Shown here: positions 1-6,018 of the stretch, piece after piece
How the letters are laid out: each line of letters begins with the position of its first letter
Position numbering within the stretch: position 1 is the stretch's first letter
DNA from: Bacteroidia bacterium
Lineage (GTDB): Bacteria; Bacteroidota; Bacteroidia; JABDFU01
Assembly: GCA_020849195.1 (NCBI GenBank)
Contig: JADLGT010000200.1
Coordinates: 1 to 6,018, forward strand
Reading direction: 5' to 3'
DNA length: 6,018 nt
Position numbers and translations under genes: made by a program
Notes under the pieces: model-generated
Told to the model about the DNA's origin: nothing
The model's database searches: none
Seen by the model: the letters and a program-made list of their open reading frames with translations, nothing else

Positions 1-3
1 AAA

Positions 4-24
4 CAACTAAAAATATTTTTGTTG
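4..24 (-). terminator. AT-rich inverted repeat just after rsmD, possible weak terminator
   Basis: CAAC at 4-7 can pair with GTTG at 21-24 (T8 bulged), around the self-complementary core AAAAATATTTTT at 9-20. On the minus strand it lies 5 nt after the rsmD stop codon and is followed by three T residues. The stem is almost all A-T and the T tail is short, so termination is only a guess. It could equally be AT-rich spacer before a gene beyond the window edge. Confidence 0.25.
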
Positions 25-29
25 ACATT

Positions 30-560
30 TTACGAAAAAATACTGAAATGTAATTTACTGTATTTCCGCTGTTCGACAAATCGTCCTGTTTTTTCAAAAC
101 TGATTTCGGCGGGATGTTCAATAATTAAAATCCCATTTGGATTTAATAATTTATTGGCAAAAACTATTGTCGGTATTTCTACTGTTTCTTTCATCCCGAA
201 GGGGGGATCGGCAAAAATCAGGTCAAAGTGTTCGGTGGTATTTTTAAGAAACCGAAAGACATTTTGTTTAATTACTTTAATTCCTTTAAATGCTAATTCT
301 GTTGCTTTCTTTTTTACGAATGAGCAACATCCGTAATCGGCATCAACGGCAGTAATTTCGGAACACCCTCTTGAAGCAAGCTCATAGCTTATACTTCCCG
401 TACCGGCAAATAGGTCGAGGGCTTTTGTTTGTTCAAAATTAATTCGGGTAGTTAAAATATTAAACAAGGCCTCTTTCCCGAAGTCGGTAGTAGGACGAAC
501 AGGTAAATTTTTGGGAGGATGGAACGCCCTTCCTTTATGTGTTCCGCCAATAATCCGCAT
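30..560 (-). CDS. rsmD: 16S rRNA (guanine(966)-N2)-methyltransferase RsmD
   Basis: This 176-residue protein is a SAM-dependent methyltransferase of the RsmD family. Known members methylate the N2 of one guanine (G966 in E. coli numbering) of 16S rRNA during small-subunit assembly in the cytoplasm. Visible landmarks are the N-terminal RIIGG (2-6), RPTTDFGKEALFNIL (22-36), the SAM-binding motif LDLFAGTG (48-55), the acidic residue after strand 2 in AVDAD (71-75), and the catalytic motif DPPF at 118-121, which is DPPY in many relatives. The C-terminal KYSKLHFSIF (167-175) matches the usual KYG..xFSFF-type ending, so the protein appears complete and of normal length. The start ATG follows the stop of the upstream DUF3822 gene by 3 nt (TAAGGAATG). 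The AGGA there abuts the ATG, too close to act as a normal Shine-Dalgarno site, so translation is probably coupled to the upstream gene. Confidence 0.94.
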   Translation of the reverse strand: MRIIGGTHKGRAFHPPKNLPVRPTTDFGKEALFNILTTRINFEQTKALDLFAGTGSISYELASRGCSEITAVDADYGCCSFVKKKATELAFKGIKVIKQNVFRFLKNTTEHFDLIFADPPFGMKETVEIPTIVFANKLLNPNGILIIEHPAEISFEKTGRFVEQRKYSKLHFSIFS

Positions 561-563
561 TCC

Positions 564-1442
564 TTATGAAAATAAAAACTGACTAAACAAACCATAATAA
601 TTTTGACGGGGCAACGAACTTATTTTTGCACTGTACTCAAGCGCTTCGGGCCGGCTGCCAAACCGAATGGTGCGAATGTATTTTAATAACATTGTGTAAT
701 GTGAAGAATTTTTATCAATATCGCCAAGTAACTCCACGGGAGTACTTTCCGGGTTCAGCTTTAATTGCTCAAAAACAAACAGCAGATAATAAATTAAATC
801 TTCGGAAGTTTGCCAGTTAAAAACATTATAGAAAAGTAATTTGCCGCTATCAATAACAATTACATCAAACGTTTCGGGGCGAACATGTAGCACAACTTTT
901 ATTTTATTGTTATGCTTGTTAGACAACAACAATTGCTCAATGAGCGGACTCGAATAATGTACAATTTTTAACATAGTGTACAATTCTTTAAACTGCTGTA
1001 CGATAACCTGAGGGCAAGCGTAAATGTTTTTCGCATCAAGGTTTGATAAACTATCAATAGAAACAAGTTCTCCATCTTCAAGCGGATGATTAAATTTAAG
1101 CAAGGCCTCCTTCTCGCCCGCATCAAACAAGGCATTGGGAACTAATGTTGATTTAGTATTAACAATTCCAAGAGAAGTTTGTTTATAGGGGTATGTTAAA
1201 ATTGTTGGCTGCCGAATCGCACTTCCTGCTAAGGAAGACAATATGTTGGCATTGTGCGCATTTTGAAAAGCGAATCGTTCAACCGCAAGAATTTTGTTGT
1301 ACACATCGTCCCAAACCCCCGCCCACATGCCATCGCTGCCCAACTGAATCGCTAAGCGGTATGCTTTTGTTTGCCTTCCGTCGAACAAGTCGTCAACAAG
1401 GCTTAAAACCTGTTTAATCCGGCTATCCGTTTCTGTAATCAT
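564..1442 (-). CDS. DUF3822 family protein (function unknown)
   Basis: This 292-residue protein matches the DUF3822 family as I remember it. Recognisable stretches are STLVPNALFD (98-107), HYSSPLIEQLL (162-172), KLLFYNVFNWQTSEDLIYYL (201-220), PESTPVELLGDI (231-242) and the end NYYGLFSQFLFS (281-292). I see no signal peptide, membrane segment or catalytic motif, so it is probably cytoplasmic. Family knowledge from memory: a structural-genomics member was described as having an actin-like (ASKHA) fold, reminiscent of PilM/GspL-type proteins, but no role is established. It is the first gene of a two-gene unit with rsmD, 3 nt apart, which hints at a link to ribosome or RNA work but proves nothing. 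I chose ATG at 1442-1440. An in-frame TTG at 1451-1449 would add three residues but lies inside the probable promoter box. Confidence 0.9.
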   Translation of the reverse strand: MITETDSRIKQVLSLVDDLFDGRQTKAYRLAIQLGSDGMWAGVWDDVYNKILAVERFAFQNAHNANILSSLAGSAIRQPTILTYPYKQTSLGIVNTKSTLVPNALFDAGEKEALLKFNHPLEDGELVSIDSLSNLDAKNIYACPQVIVQQFKELYTMLKIVHYSSPLIEQLLLSNKHNNKIKVVLHVRPETFDVIVIDSGKLLFYNVFNWQTSEDLIYYLLFVFEQLKLNPESTPVELLGDIDKNSSHYTMLLKYIRTIRFGSRPEALEYSAKISSLPRQNYYGLFSQFLFS

Positions 1443-1448
1443 AATAAA

Positions 1449-1456
1449 CAAAACTA
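1449..1456 (-). promoter_or_regulatory. Bacteroidota-type -7 box for the DUF3822-rsmD unit
   Basis: On the minus strand this reads TAGTTTTG, an exact match to the TAnnTTTG -7 consensus of Bacteroidota sigma-ABfr promoters. No TTG is visible at the expected -33 spacing further upstream, so only half of the promoter is supported. The box ends 6 nt before the chosen ATG, which would give a transcript with almost no leader. Confidence 0.4.
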
Positions 1457-1509
1457 CAAATATTTATCTTTAGCCCGGATTTTGTGGTGAATGCTCTTGC
1501 CAAAAACAG

Positions 1510-1548
1510 CGGAGAGCCAACTCCGATGAAGATCAGGTTCTATTGGCT
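1510..1548 (+). other. stem-loop that could form an H-type pseudoknot between the divergent genes
   Basis: CGGAG (1510-1514) pairs with CTCCG (1521-1525) around the 6-nt loop AGCCAA (1515-1520). That entire loop is complementary to TTGGCT at 1543-1548, 17 nt downstream. The layout is that of a small H-type pseudoknot, 47 nt before the helicase ATG. It would matter only if a helicase transcript begins upstream of it. The rest of the 153-bp gap shows no gene. A second GCCAA at 1499-1503 could compete for the same partner, and chance pairing is quite possible. Confidence 0.25.
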
Positions 1549-1595
1549 ATTAAAAAGATTATGCAAACCTGTTTAGAAAATTTTGCTTTAAATTT

Positions 1596-3017
1596 ATGAC
1601 GGTAGCCGAGTTCAAAAAATTACTCCTTCAACAATTTAAGTACGAGCCCACGCTTGGGCAGGTTGCACTTGTAAATAAAATATCGACATTCTGTGCTTCG
1701 TCTTCATCTACCAATGTATTTGTGTTAAAAGGTTTTGCCGGCACAGGAAAAACTTCACTTATCAGCGCACTTATAAAAAGTCTTTCAACTATCGGAAAAA
1801 AAACAATATTACTTGCCCCCACAGGCCGGGCGGCAAAAGTGCTTTCCCACTACTCGCAAAAACAAGCGGTTACAATTCATAAAAAAATTTACCGACGAAT
1901 TACAAATGCTGATGGCATAGGACATTTTGTTTTGCAATCAAACATGCACACCAAAACTATTTTTATAGTTGACGAAGCATCTATGATTGCAAACGAAGGA
2001 GGTTTATCCGAACAAGCTAGCTTACTCGACGATTTAATCAATTATGTTATCCACTCCGAAGGATGTAAACTAATTTTTGTTGGAGACACCGCTCAACTCC
2101 CGCCGGTACATTTGAACATAAGCCCTGCGCTTGATGTTGATTATTTAAAAAGATCGTACTCCATTAATCTTGATACCGTTGAATTGAAGGATGTGATGCG
2201 GCAGGTAGCCGGTTCCGGAATTTTAACTAACGCAACCACTTTGCGGAATCTAATTACCGAGGGCAGAGGAAATAGACCACAATTTGACACAAACAATTTT
2301 ACCGACATTGTACGGCTGAATGGGAATGAGTTGGAAGACTATTTGAGTAGCGCCTATAATAAAAAGGGAGTGGAAGAAACAGTCGTGATTTGTCGCTCGA
2401 ACAAACGTGCGAATCAATTCAACCAACAGATACGCGCCCGTATTCGTTGGCAAGAAAACGAATTGTCGTCCGGCGATTACATGATGGTGGTAAAAAATAA
2501 TTACTACTGGCTGCCCGATGAATCGAAAGCAGGATTTATTGCCAATGGCGATAGTATAGAATTACTTAAAGCAGGAGATATTAAGGAGCAATACGGATTT
2601 CGTTTTGCGGATGCACGAATCCGTTTGGTTGACTACCCCAACGAACAACCCTTGGAAGTTAAGCTGATGATTGACACTATCGGTTCCGAATCGCCTGCAC
2701 TTACTGCTGATCAAAATAAAAAGTTGTATCAAAATGTAATGAGCGACTATATGCACATTAAGAATAAATCCAGCCGCTTTATTGAGCTTAAAAAGAATCC
2801 ATTTCTTAATGCGCTCCAAGTAAAGTTTGCTTACGCAATTACCTGTCACAAGGCGCAGGGAGGTCAGTGGGAAAATGTTTTCGTTGATCAAGGCTACCTG
2901 ACAAATGATATGATTAATACTGAATATATGCGCTGGCTATATACTGCTGTTACCCGTGCTACAAAAAAATTATACCTGATAAATTTTAACAAAACATTTT
3001 TTGGAGAAGAGTTGTAA
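1596..3017 (+). CDS. SF1B (RecD/Pif1/Dda-like) ATP-dependent DNA helicase
   Basis: This 473-residue protein is a superfamily 1 helicase expected to move 5'-3' on single-stranded DNA using ATP. Core motifs appear in order: Q-motif-like TLGQ (19-22); Walker A GFAGTGKTS (46-54); motif Ia LLAPTGRAAKVL (72-83); Walker B VDEASM (125-130); motif III GDTAQLPPV (163-171); motif IV MRQ (201-203); motif V TCHKAQGGQW (416-425); motif VI YTAVTRATKKLYL (449-461) with the likely arginine finger R454. The N-terminal half fits AAA_30 and the C-terminal part fits UvrD_C_2. No RecD-type N-terminal extension or nuclease domain is present, so it is a compact stand-alone helicase closer in size to phage Dda than to RecD2. 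It is divergent from DUF3822-rsmD, an arrangement I recall from other Bacteroidota. ATG 1596 has no Shine-Dalgarno but places Walker A normally. The exact cellular role (repair, recombination or replication restart) cannot be read from the sequence. Confidence 0.94.
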   Translation: MTVAEFKKLLLQQFKYEPTLGQVALVNKISTFCASSSSTNVFVLKGFAGTGKTSLISALIKSLSTIGKKTILLAPTGRAAKVLSHYSQKQAVTIHKKIYRRITNADGIGHFVLQSNMHTKTIFIVDEASMIANEGGLSEQASLLDDLINYVIHSEGCKLIFVGDTAQLPPVHLNISPALDVDYLKRSYSINLDTVELKDVMRQVAGSGILTNATTLRNLITEGRGNRPQFDTNNFTDIVRLNGNELEDYLSSAYNKKGVEETVVICRSNKRANQFNQQIRARIRWQENELSSGDYMMVVKNNYYWLPDESKAGFIANGDSIELLKAGDIKEQYGFRFADARIRLVDYPNEQPLEVKLMIDTIGSESPALTADQNKKLYQNVMSDYMHIKNKSSRFIELKKNPFLNALQVKFAYAITCHKAQGGQWENVFVDQGYLTNDMINTEYMRWLYTAVTRATKKLYLINFNKTFFGEEL

Positions 3018-3190
3018 GTCCGGATTTTTTGAAAGAGATATAACTCTCGAATGTAAGATGTGCCGGCACAGTAGCGTAGTATTCTAATGAATCGTACATT
3101 TTATTGGCGCTTTGAGCGATGTTACAATAATACCGATGTGATATCTGTAATGGTCCAATTGCATTGGCCCAAACAGCTATCCGATCGGCA

Positions 3191-3236
3191 TTATACCAAT
3201 ATTGATTGGACTAATATATAAATCATTTTGGTATAA
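3191..3236. repeat. 46-nt imperfect palindrome
   Basis: TTATACCAA (3191-3199) is the exact reverse complement of TTGGTATAA (3228-3236). After a 3/2-nt internal mismatch, TGATT (3203-3207) pairs with AATCA (3221-3225), leaving a 13-nt loop. The 14 paired bases suggest a mobile miniature element or a palindromic unit rather than a terminator, since no T tail follows. No target duplication is visible at its edges. Confidence 0.55.
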
Positions 3237-3331
3237 CACCTTCCTGCTTCCTGCCCTCTCTGCTATTAGTCCGGTTATGCGCCTTGCCCTTGCCTACACA
3301 ATTATAGTACACTCATCATAAAACTGTACAA

Positions 3332-3419
3332 TAGCCCGAAGGGCTAGAATGTTAGTATCCTCGGATTGCATTCGAGTATAGATTTTTAATATGGTATTCA
3401 ACCCCTTCGGGGTTGAATA
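3332..3419. repeat. three-hairpin REP-like element
   Basis: Hairpin 1 is perfect: TAGCCC (3332-3337), loop GAA, GGGCTA (3341-3346). Hairpin 3 is perfect with an 11-bp stem: TATTCAACCCC (3395-3405), loop TTC, and the complementary arm at 3409-3419. Between them TATCCTCGGA (3356-3365) and TTCGAGTATA (3371-3380) form a weaker stem around TTGCA. Hairpins 1 and 3 share the core CCCGAAGGG in opposite orientation, as in REPIN-type doublets. From memory, elements with a GCCC..GGGC hairpin, a central hairpin with a TGCA loop, and a TTCAACCC..GGGTTGAA hairpin are dispersed in many Bacteroidota genomes. Only one copy is in this window, so repetition cannot be shown here. Confidence 0.65.
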
Positions 3420-3585
3420 ATATTTACAAAAGATGGACTTCATCGGTCTTTAAAGATTGTTCTATTCTCATTGCAAAATATCAATTTAGCTTCGTTCGAT
3501 GAGCGCTCCAATTTACCGAAAATGCGGTTTTCTGCTGAACTTGACCGATCTGCGATATTCATTTTTAAAAATCACTCGTTTTTTG

Positions 3586-3593
3586 TACCTTGT
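3586..3593 (+). promoter_or_regulatory. possible -7 promoter box of the adhesin gene
   Basis: TACCTTGT at 3586-3593 resembles the TAnnTTTG -7 element of Bacteroidota with one mismatch. It would start transcription within about 15 nt of the ATG at 3612. No -33 TTG is seen at the expected distance, and the leader has no Shine-Dalgarno sequence, only an A/T-rich stretch, which is common in this phylum. Confidence 0.33.
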
Positions 3594-3611
3594 AAGATTA
3601 ATTTTTTAGCA

Positions 3612-6018
3612 ATGATACGAGGTAAACACATCCTCTTTTTTTTATTTGCAATCTCATCTGTACTGCTTTTTGCCCAACAGGGAAAAGACGGTACGCCGAC
3701 TATTTCCGCTTCTACAATAGTTAATGAATATGAAACTCTTACTGCCGACATAAATCCGGGCGACATTTCCATTCAGGTAAGTTCGAGTACATTAAATGCA
3801 AATAGCCGATTTGCATCGTCGCTTGCTGCCGGCGATTTAATTTTTATTTACCAAACAAGAGGTGCAACAATAAGGGGTGAAAATGTTGTTTCGTGGGGAG
3901 GCAATGGACAGCCGAGAGATCGCACTATGGGCGAACTACTCAATTATAATAATACAGGTCACTACGAATTTGCCGAAGTAAAGGCGGTGCCAAACGGAAC
4001 TACGATCGAAGTTTCTTGCCCGTTAACAAAAGCATTTACATCGGGCTTAGGACGAACTCAAGTTATACGTGTTCCACGATATGCTTCATTAACCATATCG
4101 GGCACCGGCATTTTAACCGCTCAAACATGGAACGGAACAACAGGCGGAGTGCAGGTTACCGAAGTAAAAGGAAATACAGTTATAAATGCCGGCGGAAAAA
4201 TTGATGTTACCGGACTTGGCTTTAGAGGTGGATTAACTGTTAAGGTTTCGGAAAACCCTTCAAACAACGAAGGCACAAACAACAATACACTTGGTGCCGA
4301 TAAAGGAGAAGGTGTTAGCGGCTACATGGCCGAATATAATACCGTAGCGTGGAATAACGGTGGCGGCGAAGGCGGCGGACGCTATGGTAAAAATCCAATG
4401 GCAAATGGCGGCGGTGGTGGCTGTTCGGTTGATGGTGGCGGTGGTGGTGGTGCCAATGGCGGAGTTGTTGCAAACTGGTATGGACGTGGCGTTCCTGACT
4501 TAACGGGAAATTATGGTACTGCATGGGCGCTGGAAGATGCAGCTATTCCAACATTAAATGCAGGCAATTCTTCGGGCGGAGGGAAAGGAGGATATGCGTT
4601 TTCGGCTAAATCGGGAGCCCCTTATCCAAATCCTATGTTGGTTGGTCCTCATCAAGTAGCATGGGGTGGCGACCAACGCGATACCGCAGGCGGTTTAGGC
4701 GGCAGACCTCTTGATTATTCAACCGGCGCTTTATTTCTTGGTGGCGGCGGAGGTGCGGGCCAAGGCGACAATGGTTATGCAGGTTCCGGAGGTAATGGCG
4801 GGGGATTAATTTATTTATTATGTTTTGGAAATGTTTCGGGAGCGGGACAAATTGTTGCAAATGGTGCCAATGGCGGGGCGGCTCAAGGAACTCCGTCTGT
4901 TTCTGTACTAACCGGCAAAGATGGTGCAGGCGGCGGCGGCGGCGGCGGCGCAATAATTATTAATTCTTCCGTAAGTGGAATATCGGCAATAGCCAATGGA
5001 GGAAAAGGAGGCGATCAAATTATGGTACATGGTGCTTTTTCCGGGCAATATGAAGCGCAAGGTCCGGGCGGTGGCGGTGGTGGTGGTTATATTGCTGTAC
5101 AAAGTGGCGCAATAACACAACAAGTGAATGGCGGTGCTAATGGAACAACAAACAGCCCAATGGTAAATTCTATTGCCGGATCTGTCTTTCCGCCAAACGG
5201 CGCTACTGCCGGCGGAACGGGTACCATGAATCAAATTATTACAAATTATTATATCTCGGTGCGCGACACCACACTATGTGGTAATGCTTCGGTTAAATTA
5301 ACGGCTGCTCTTACGGGCACGTCTCCCGGAGGATCTGTGTTAACCTGGTACGATGCCTCAACCGGCGGCAATACGCTAACTACCGGAACAAGCTACACCA
5401 CTCCGGTGCTTTCTGCAACTACAACTTATTATGTAGGTGTTTGTCCCGGATTTTATCGAGTGCCTGTAAAAGTTACTATTGGTGCGGGAATTACGGCTAT
5501 ACTAACGCCAACGAACGCCACTTGTTCAACAGGCGGAAGTGTTTCGGTTTCGGTAAGTGGAGGATCGCCTGTATTTACTTATTTGTGGAGTAATGGAAGT
5601 TCTGCCCAAACTATTAGCAATGTTGTAGCAGCAAATTACACGGTTACTGTTACCGATGCAGGTGGATGTACTACAACAAATACAGCAACAGTTGGTACTA
5701 CATCGGGAGTAACCATAAACAGTATCACCCCTGTAAATAATACTTGTTCGGGAAAATCTGCCGGCTCGGCAACGGTTAATCCTACCGGCGGAACAAATCC
5801 ATATACTTACACTTGGAGTAATGGCTTGACCGGAACAAGTTCAATAACCGGATTGGCTGCAAATATATATACCGTTACCGTAACCGACGGCTCGGGCTGC
5901 ACATCGGTATCCACCGTAACAATAACAGAGCCGCCGGCACTAGCAACGCCAACAATCACTCCCACCAATGCTGCCTGCGGATCGAGCAACGGAAGTGCAG
6001 TAGCAACGGCAAGTGGAG
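3612..6018 (+). CDS. large secreted glycine-rich adhesin-like protein with Ig-like and SprB repeats (3' end beyond window)
   Basis: The frame stays open for 802 codons and runs off the window. Residues 1-21 are a signal peptide: basic MIRGKH, a hydrophobic core, and likely cleavage at LFA|QQ. Residues 22-157 form an N-terminal domain with AAGDLIFIYQTRGATI, MGELLNYNNTGHYEFAEV and QVIRVPRY, seen at the start of similar Bacteroidota surface proteins. Residues 158-210 (LTAQTWNGTTGG, GGKIDVTGLGFRGG) lead into a glycine-rich region to about 536 with many GGGG runs, resembling AgmC-type adventurous-gliding proteins. Residues 547-626 are an Ig-like domain (TWYDASTGGNTL, SYTTPVLSATTTYYV) of the kind found in CHU_C-associated proteins. 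SprB-type repeats begin near 627. The product is probably exported to the cell surface, likely by T9SS, for adhesion or gliding. The sorting domain that would prove this lies outside the window. ATG 3612 is chosen because the signal peptide follows it directly. Confidence 0.9.
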   Translation, partial: MIRGKHILFFLFAISSVLLFAQQGKDGTPTISASTIVNEYETLTADINPGDISIQVSSSTLNANSRFASSLAAGDLIFIYQTRGATIRGENVVSWGGNGQPRDRTMGELLNYNNTGHYEFAEVKAVPNGTTIEVSCPLTKAFTSGLGRTQVIRVPRYASLTISGTGILTAQTWNGTTGGVQVTEVKGNTVINAGGKIDVTGLGFRGGLTVKVSENPSNNEGTNNNTLGADKGEGVSGYMAEYNTVAWNNGGGEGGGRYGKNPMANGGGGGCSVDGGGGGGANGGVVANWYGRGVPDLTGNYGTAWALEDAAIPTLNAGNSSGGGKGGYAFSAKSGAPYPNPMLVGPHQVAWGGDQRDTAGGLGGRPLDYSTGALFLGGGGGAGQGDNGYAGSGGNGGGLIYLLCFGNVSGAGQIVANGANGGAAQGTPSVSVLTGKDGAGGGGGGGAIIINSSVSGISAIANGGKGGDQIMVHGAFSGQYEAQGPGGGGGGGYIAVQSGAITQQVNGGANGTTNSPMVNSIAGSVFPPNGATAGGTGTMNQIITNYYISVRDTTLCGNASVKLTAALTGTSPGGSVLTWYDASTGGNTLTTGTSYTTPVLSATTTYYVGVCPGFYRVPVKVTIGAGITAILTPTNATCSTGGSVSVSVSGGSPVFTYLWSNGSSAQTISNVVAANYTVTVTDAGGCTTTNTATVGTTSGVTINSITPVNNTCSGKSAGSATVNPTGGTNPYTYTWSNGLTGTSSITGLAANIYTVTVTDGSGCTSVSTVTITEPPALATPTITPTNAACGSSNGSAVATASG
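4929..4949 (+). repeat. in-frame (GGC)7 trinucleotide tract
   Basis: Seven consecutive GGC codons encode Gly 440-446 of the adhesin. Nearby seven-glycine run 5067-5087 uses mixed GGC/GGT codons, so the pure tract is exceptional. Copy-number change by slippage would add or remove glycines without shifting the frame. Confidence 0.85.
5490..6018 (+). repeat. tandem SprB-type protein repeats (two complete, one cut by window end)
   Basis: Repeat 1 spans about 5490-5693, repeat 2 about 5700-5942, and repeat 3 starts at 5943. Each has an opening TPTNATC-like segment, a GGSPVFTYLWSNG or GGTNPYTYTWSNG core, and an NYTVTVTDAGGCT or IYTVTVTDGSGCT strand. Repeat 2 ends in the TITEPPAL linker typical of SprB arrays. 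Each complete repeat has two cysteines (residues 638/686 and 712/763, with 789 opening repeat 3), and the period is about 74-77 residues. SprB in Flavobacterium johnsoniae is the mobile gliding adhesin moved along the cell surface, but the repeat family also occurs in non-motile relatives. The array probably continues beyond the window. Confidence 0.8.

Larger units (their letters stand above)
3018..3611. other. 594-bp gene-free region with several inverted repeats
   Basis: No reading frame here resembles a protein. It holds no clear T-tailed terminator for the helicase. Contents from left to right are: a 10-bp perfect palindrome GTGCCGGCAC (3060-3069); a small hairpin CCAAT-TGC-ATTGG (3155-3167); a 46-nt imperfect palindrome (3191-3236); a pyrimidine-rich patch with two short tandem duplications (about 3239-3296); the three-hairpin element (3332-3419); about 165 nt of unremarkable AT-rich sequence; and a promoter-like box (3586-3593) before the adhesin gene. 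Confidence 0.65.

Noticed and set aside
19..336. 105-codon plus-strand frame opposite rsmD
   Set aside because: It is antisense to RsmD, whose family motifs are unambiguous.
1530..1550. tRNA T-arm-like GGTTCTAT near the helicase gene
   Set aside because: The flanking bases do not form a T stem, and no acceptor, D or anticodon arms can be drawn.
3060..3069. GTGCCGGCAC palindrome as helicase terminator
   Set aside because: It is too short, has no loop or T run, and 10-bp palindromes are common by chance.
3332..3419. CRISPR-like array or rho-independent terminator
   Set aside because: The hairpins differ in sequence, with no repeated unit and spacer pattern, and no T tail follows either strong stem.
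3499..3609. 36-codon plus-strand frame ending 2 nt before the adhesin ATG, possible leader peptide
   Set aside because: No ribosome-binding signal or recognisable composition, and it overlaps the probable promoter box. Length and position fit chance.
3572..3772. 66-codon minus-strand frame across the adhesin start
   Set aside because: It is antisense to a clear signal peptide and N-terminal domain and has no protein-like features.
4315..5234. Minus-strand open frames with runs of Arg/His or Thr/Ala (4315-4524, 4633-4953, 4908-5234)
   Set aside because: They are antisense shadows of the glycine-codon-rich adhesin; their low-complexity content is just the complement of GGC/GGT runs.

Overview
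The window looks like chromosomal DNA from a member of the Bacteroidota. The evidence is a DUF3822 protein (a family I know only from that phylum) directly upstream of rsmD, a TAnnTTTG-type promoter box, starts without Shine-Dalgarno sequences, and a secreted protein whose Ig-like and SprB-type repeats are typical of gliding or type IX secretion (T9SS) organisms. I cannot name the genus.

Left part (1-1442, minus strand): a compact two-gene operon, DUF3822 then rsmD, with 3 nt between them. RsmD is the 16S rRNA guanine-N2 methyltransferase. The DUF3822 protein has no established function. Between this operon and the next gene lie 153 bp holding a promoter-like box and a small stem-loop that could close into a pseudoknot.

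Middle (1596-3017, plus strand): a complete superfamily 1 (RecD/Pif1/Dda-like) DNA helicase with all core motifs, divergent from the DUF3822-rsmD operon. From memory this helicase is often a neighbour of that pair in Bacteroidota.

Gap (3018-3611): 594 bp without a credible gene but with structure. It holds a 46-nt imperfect palindrome, a short pyrimidine-rich patch, and an 88-nt element with three successive hairpins that resembles the REP-like elements dispersed in Bacteroidota genomes. A weak promoter-like box sits just before the next gene.

Right part (3612 to the window edge, plus strand): the first 802 codons of a large exported surface protein, cut off by the window end. In order it has a signal peptide, an N-terminal domain, a long glycine-rich region resembling AgmC-type gliding or adhesion proteins, one Ig-like domain, and the start of a tandem SprB-repeat array. 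A T9SS sorting domain would be expected downstream but cannot be seen.

The housekeeping part looks ordinary. The parts deserving attention are the adhesin and the structured gap before it. I found no clear evidence of a wholly new multi-gene system.
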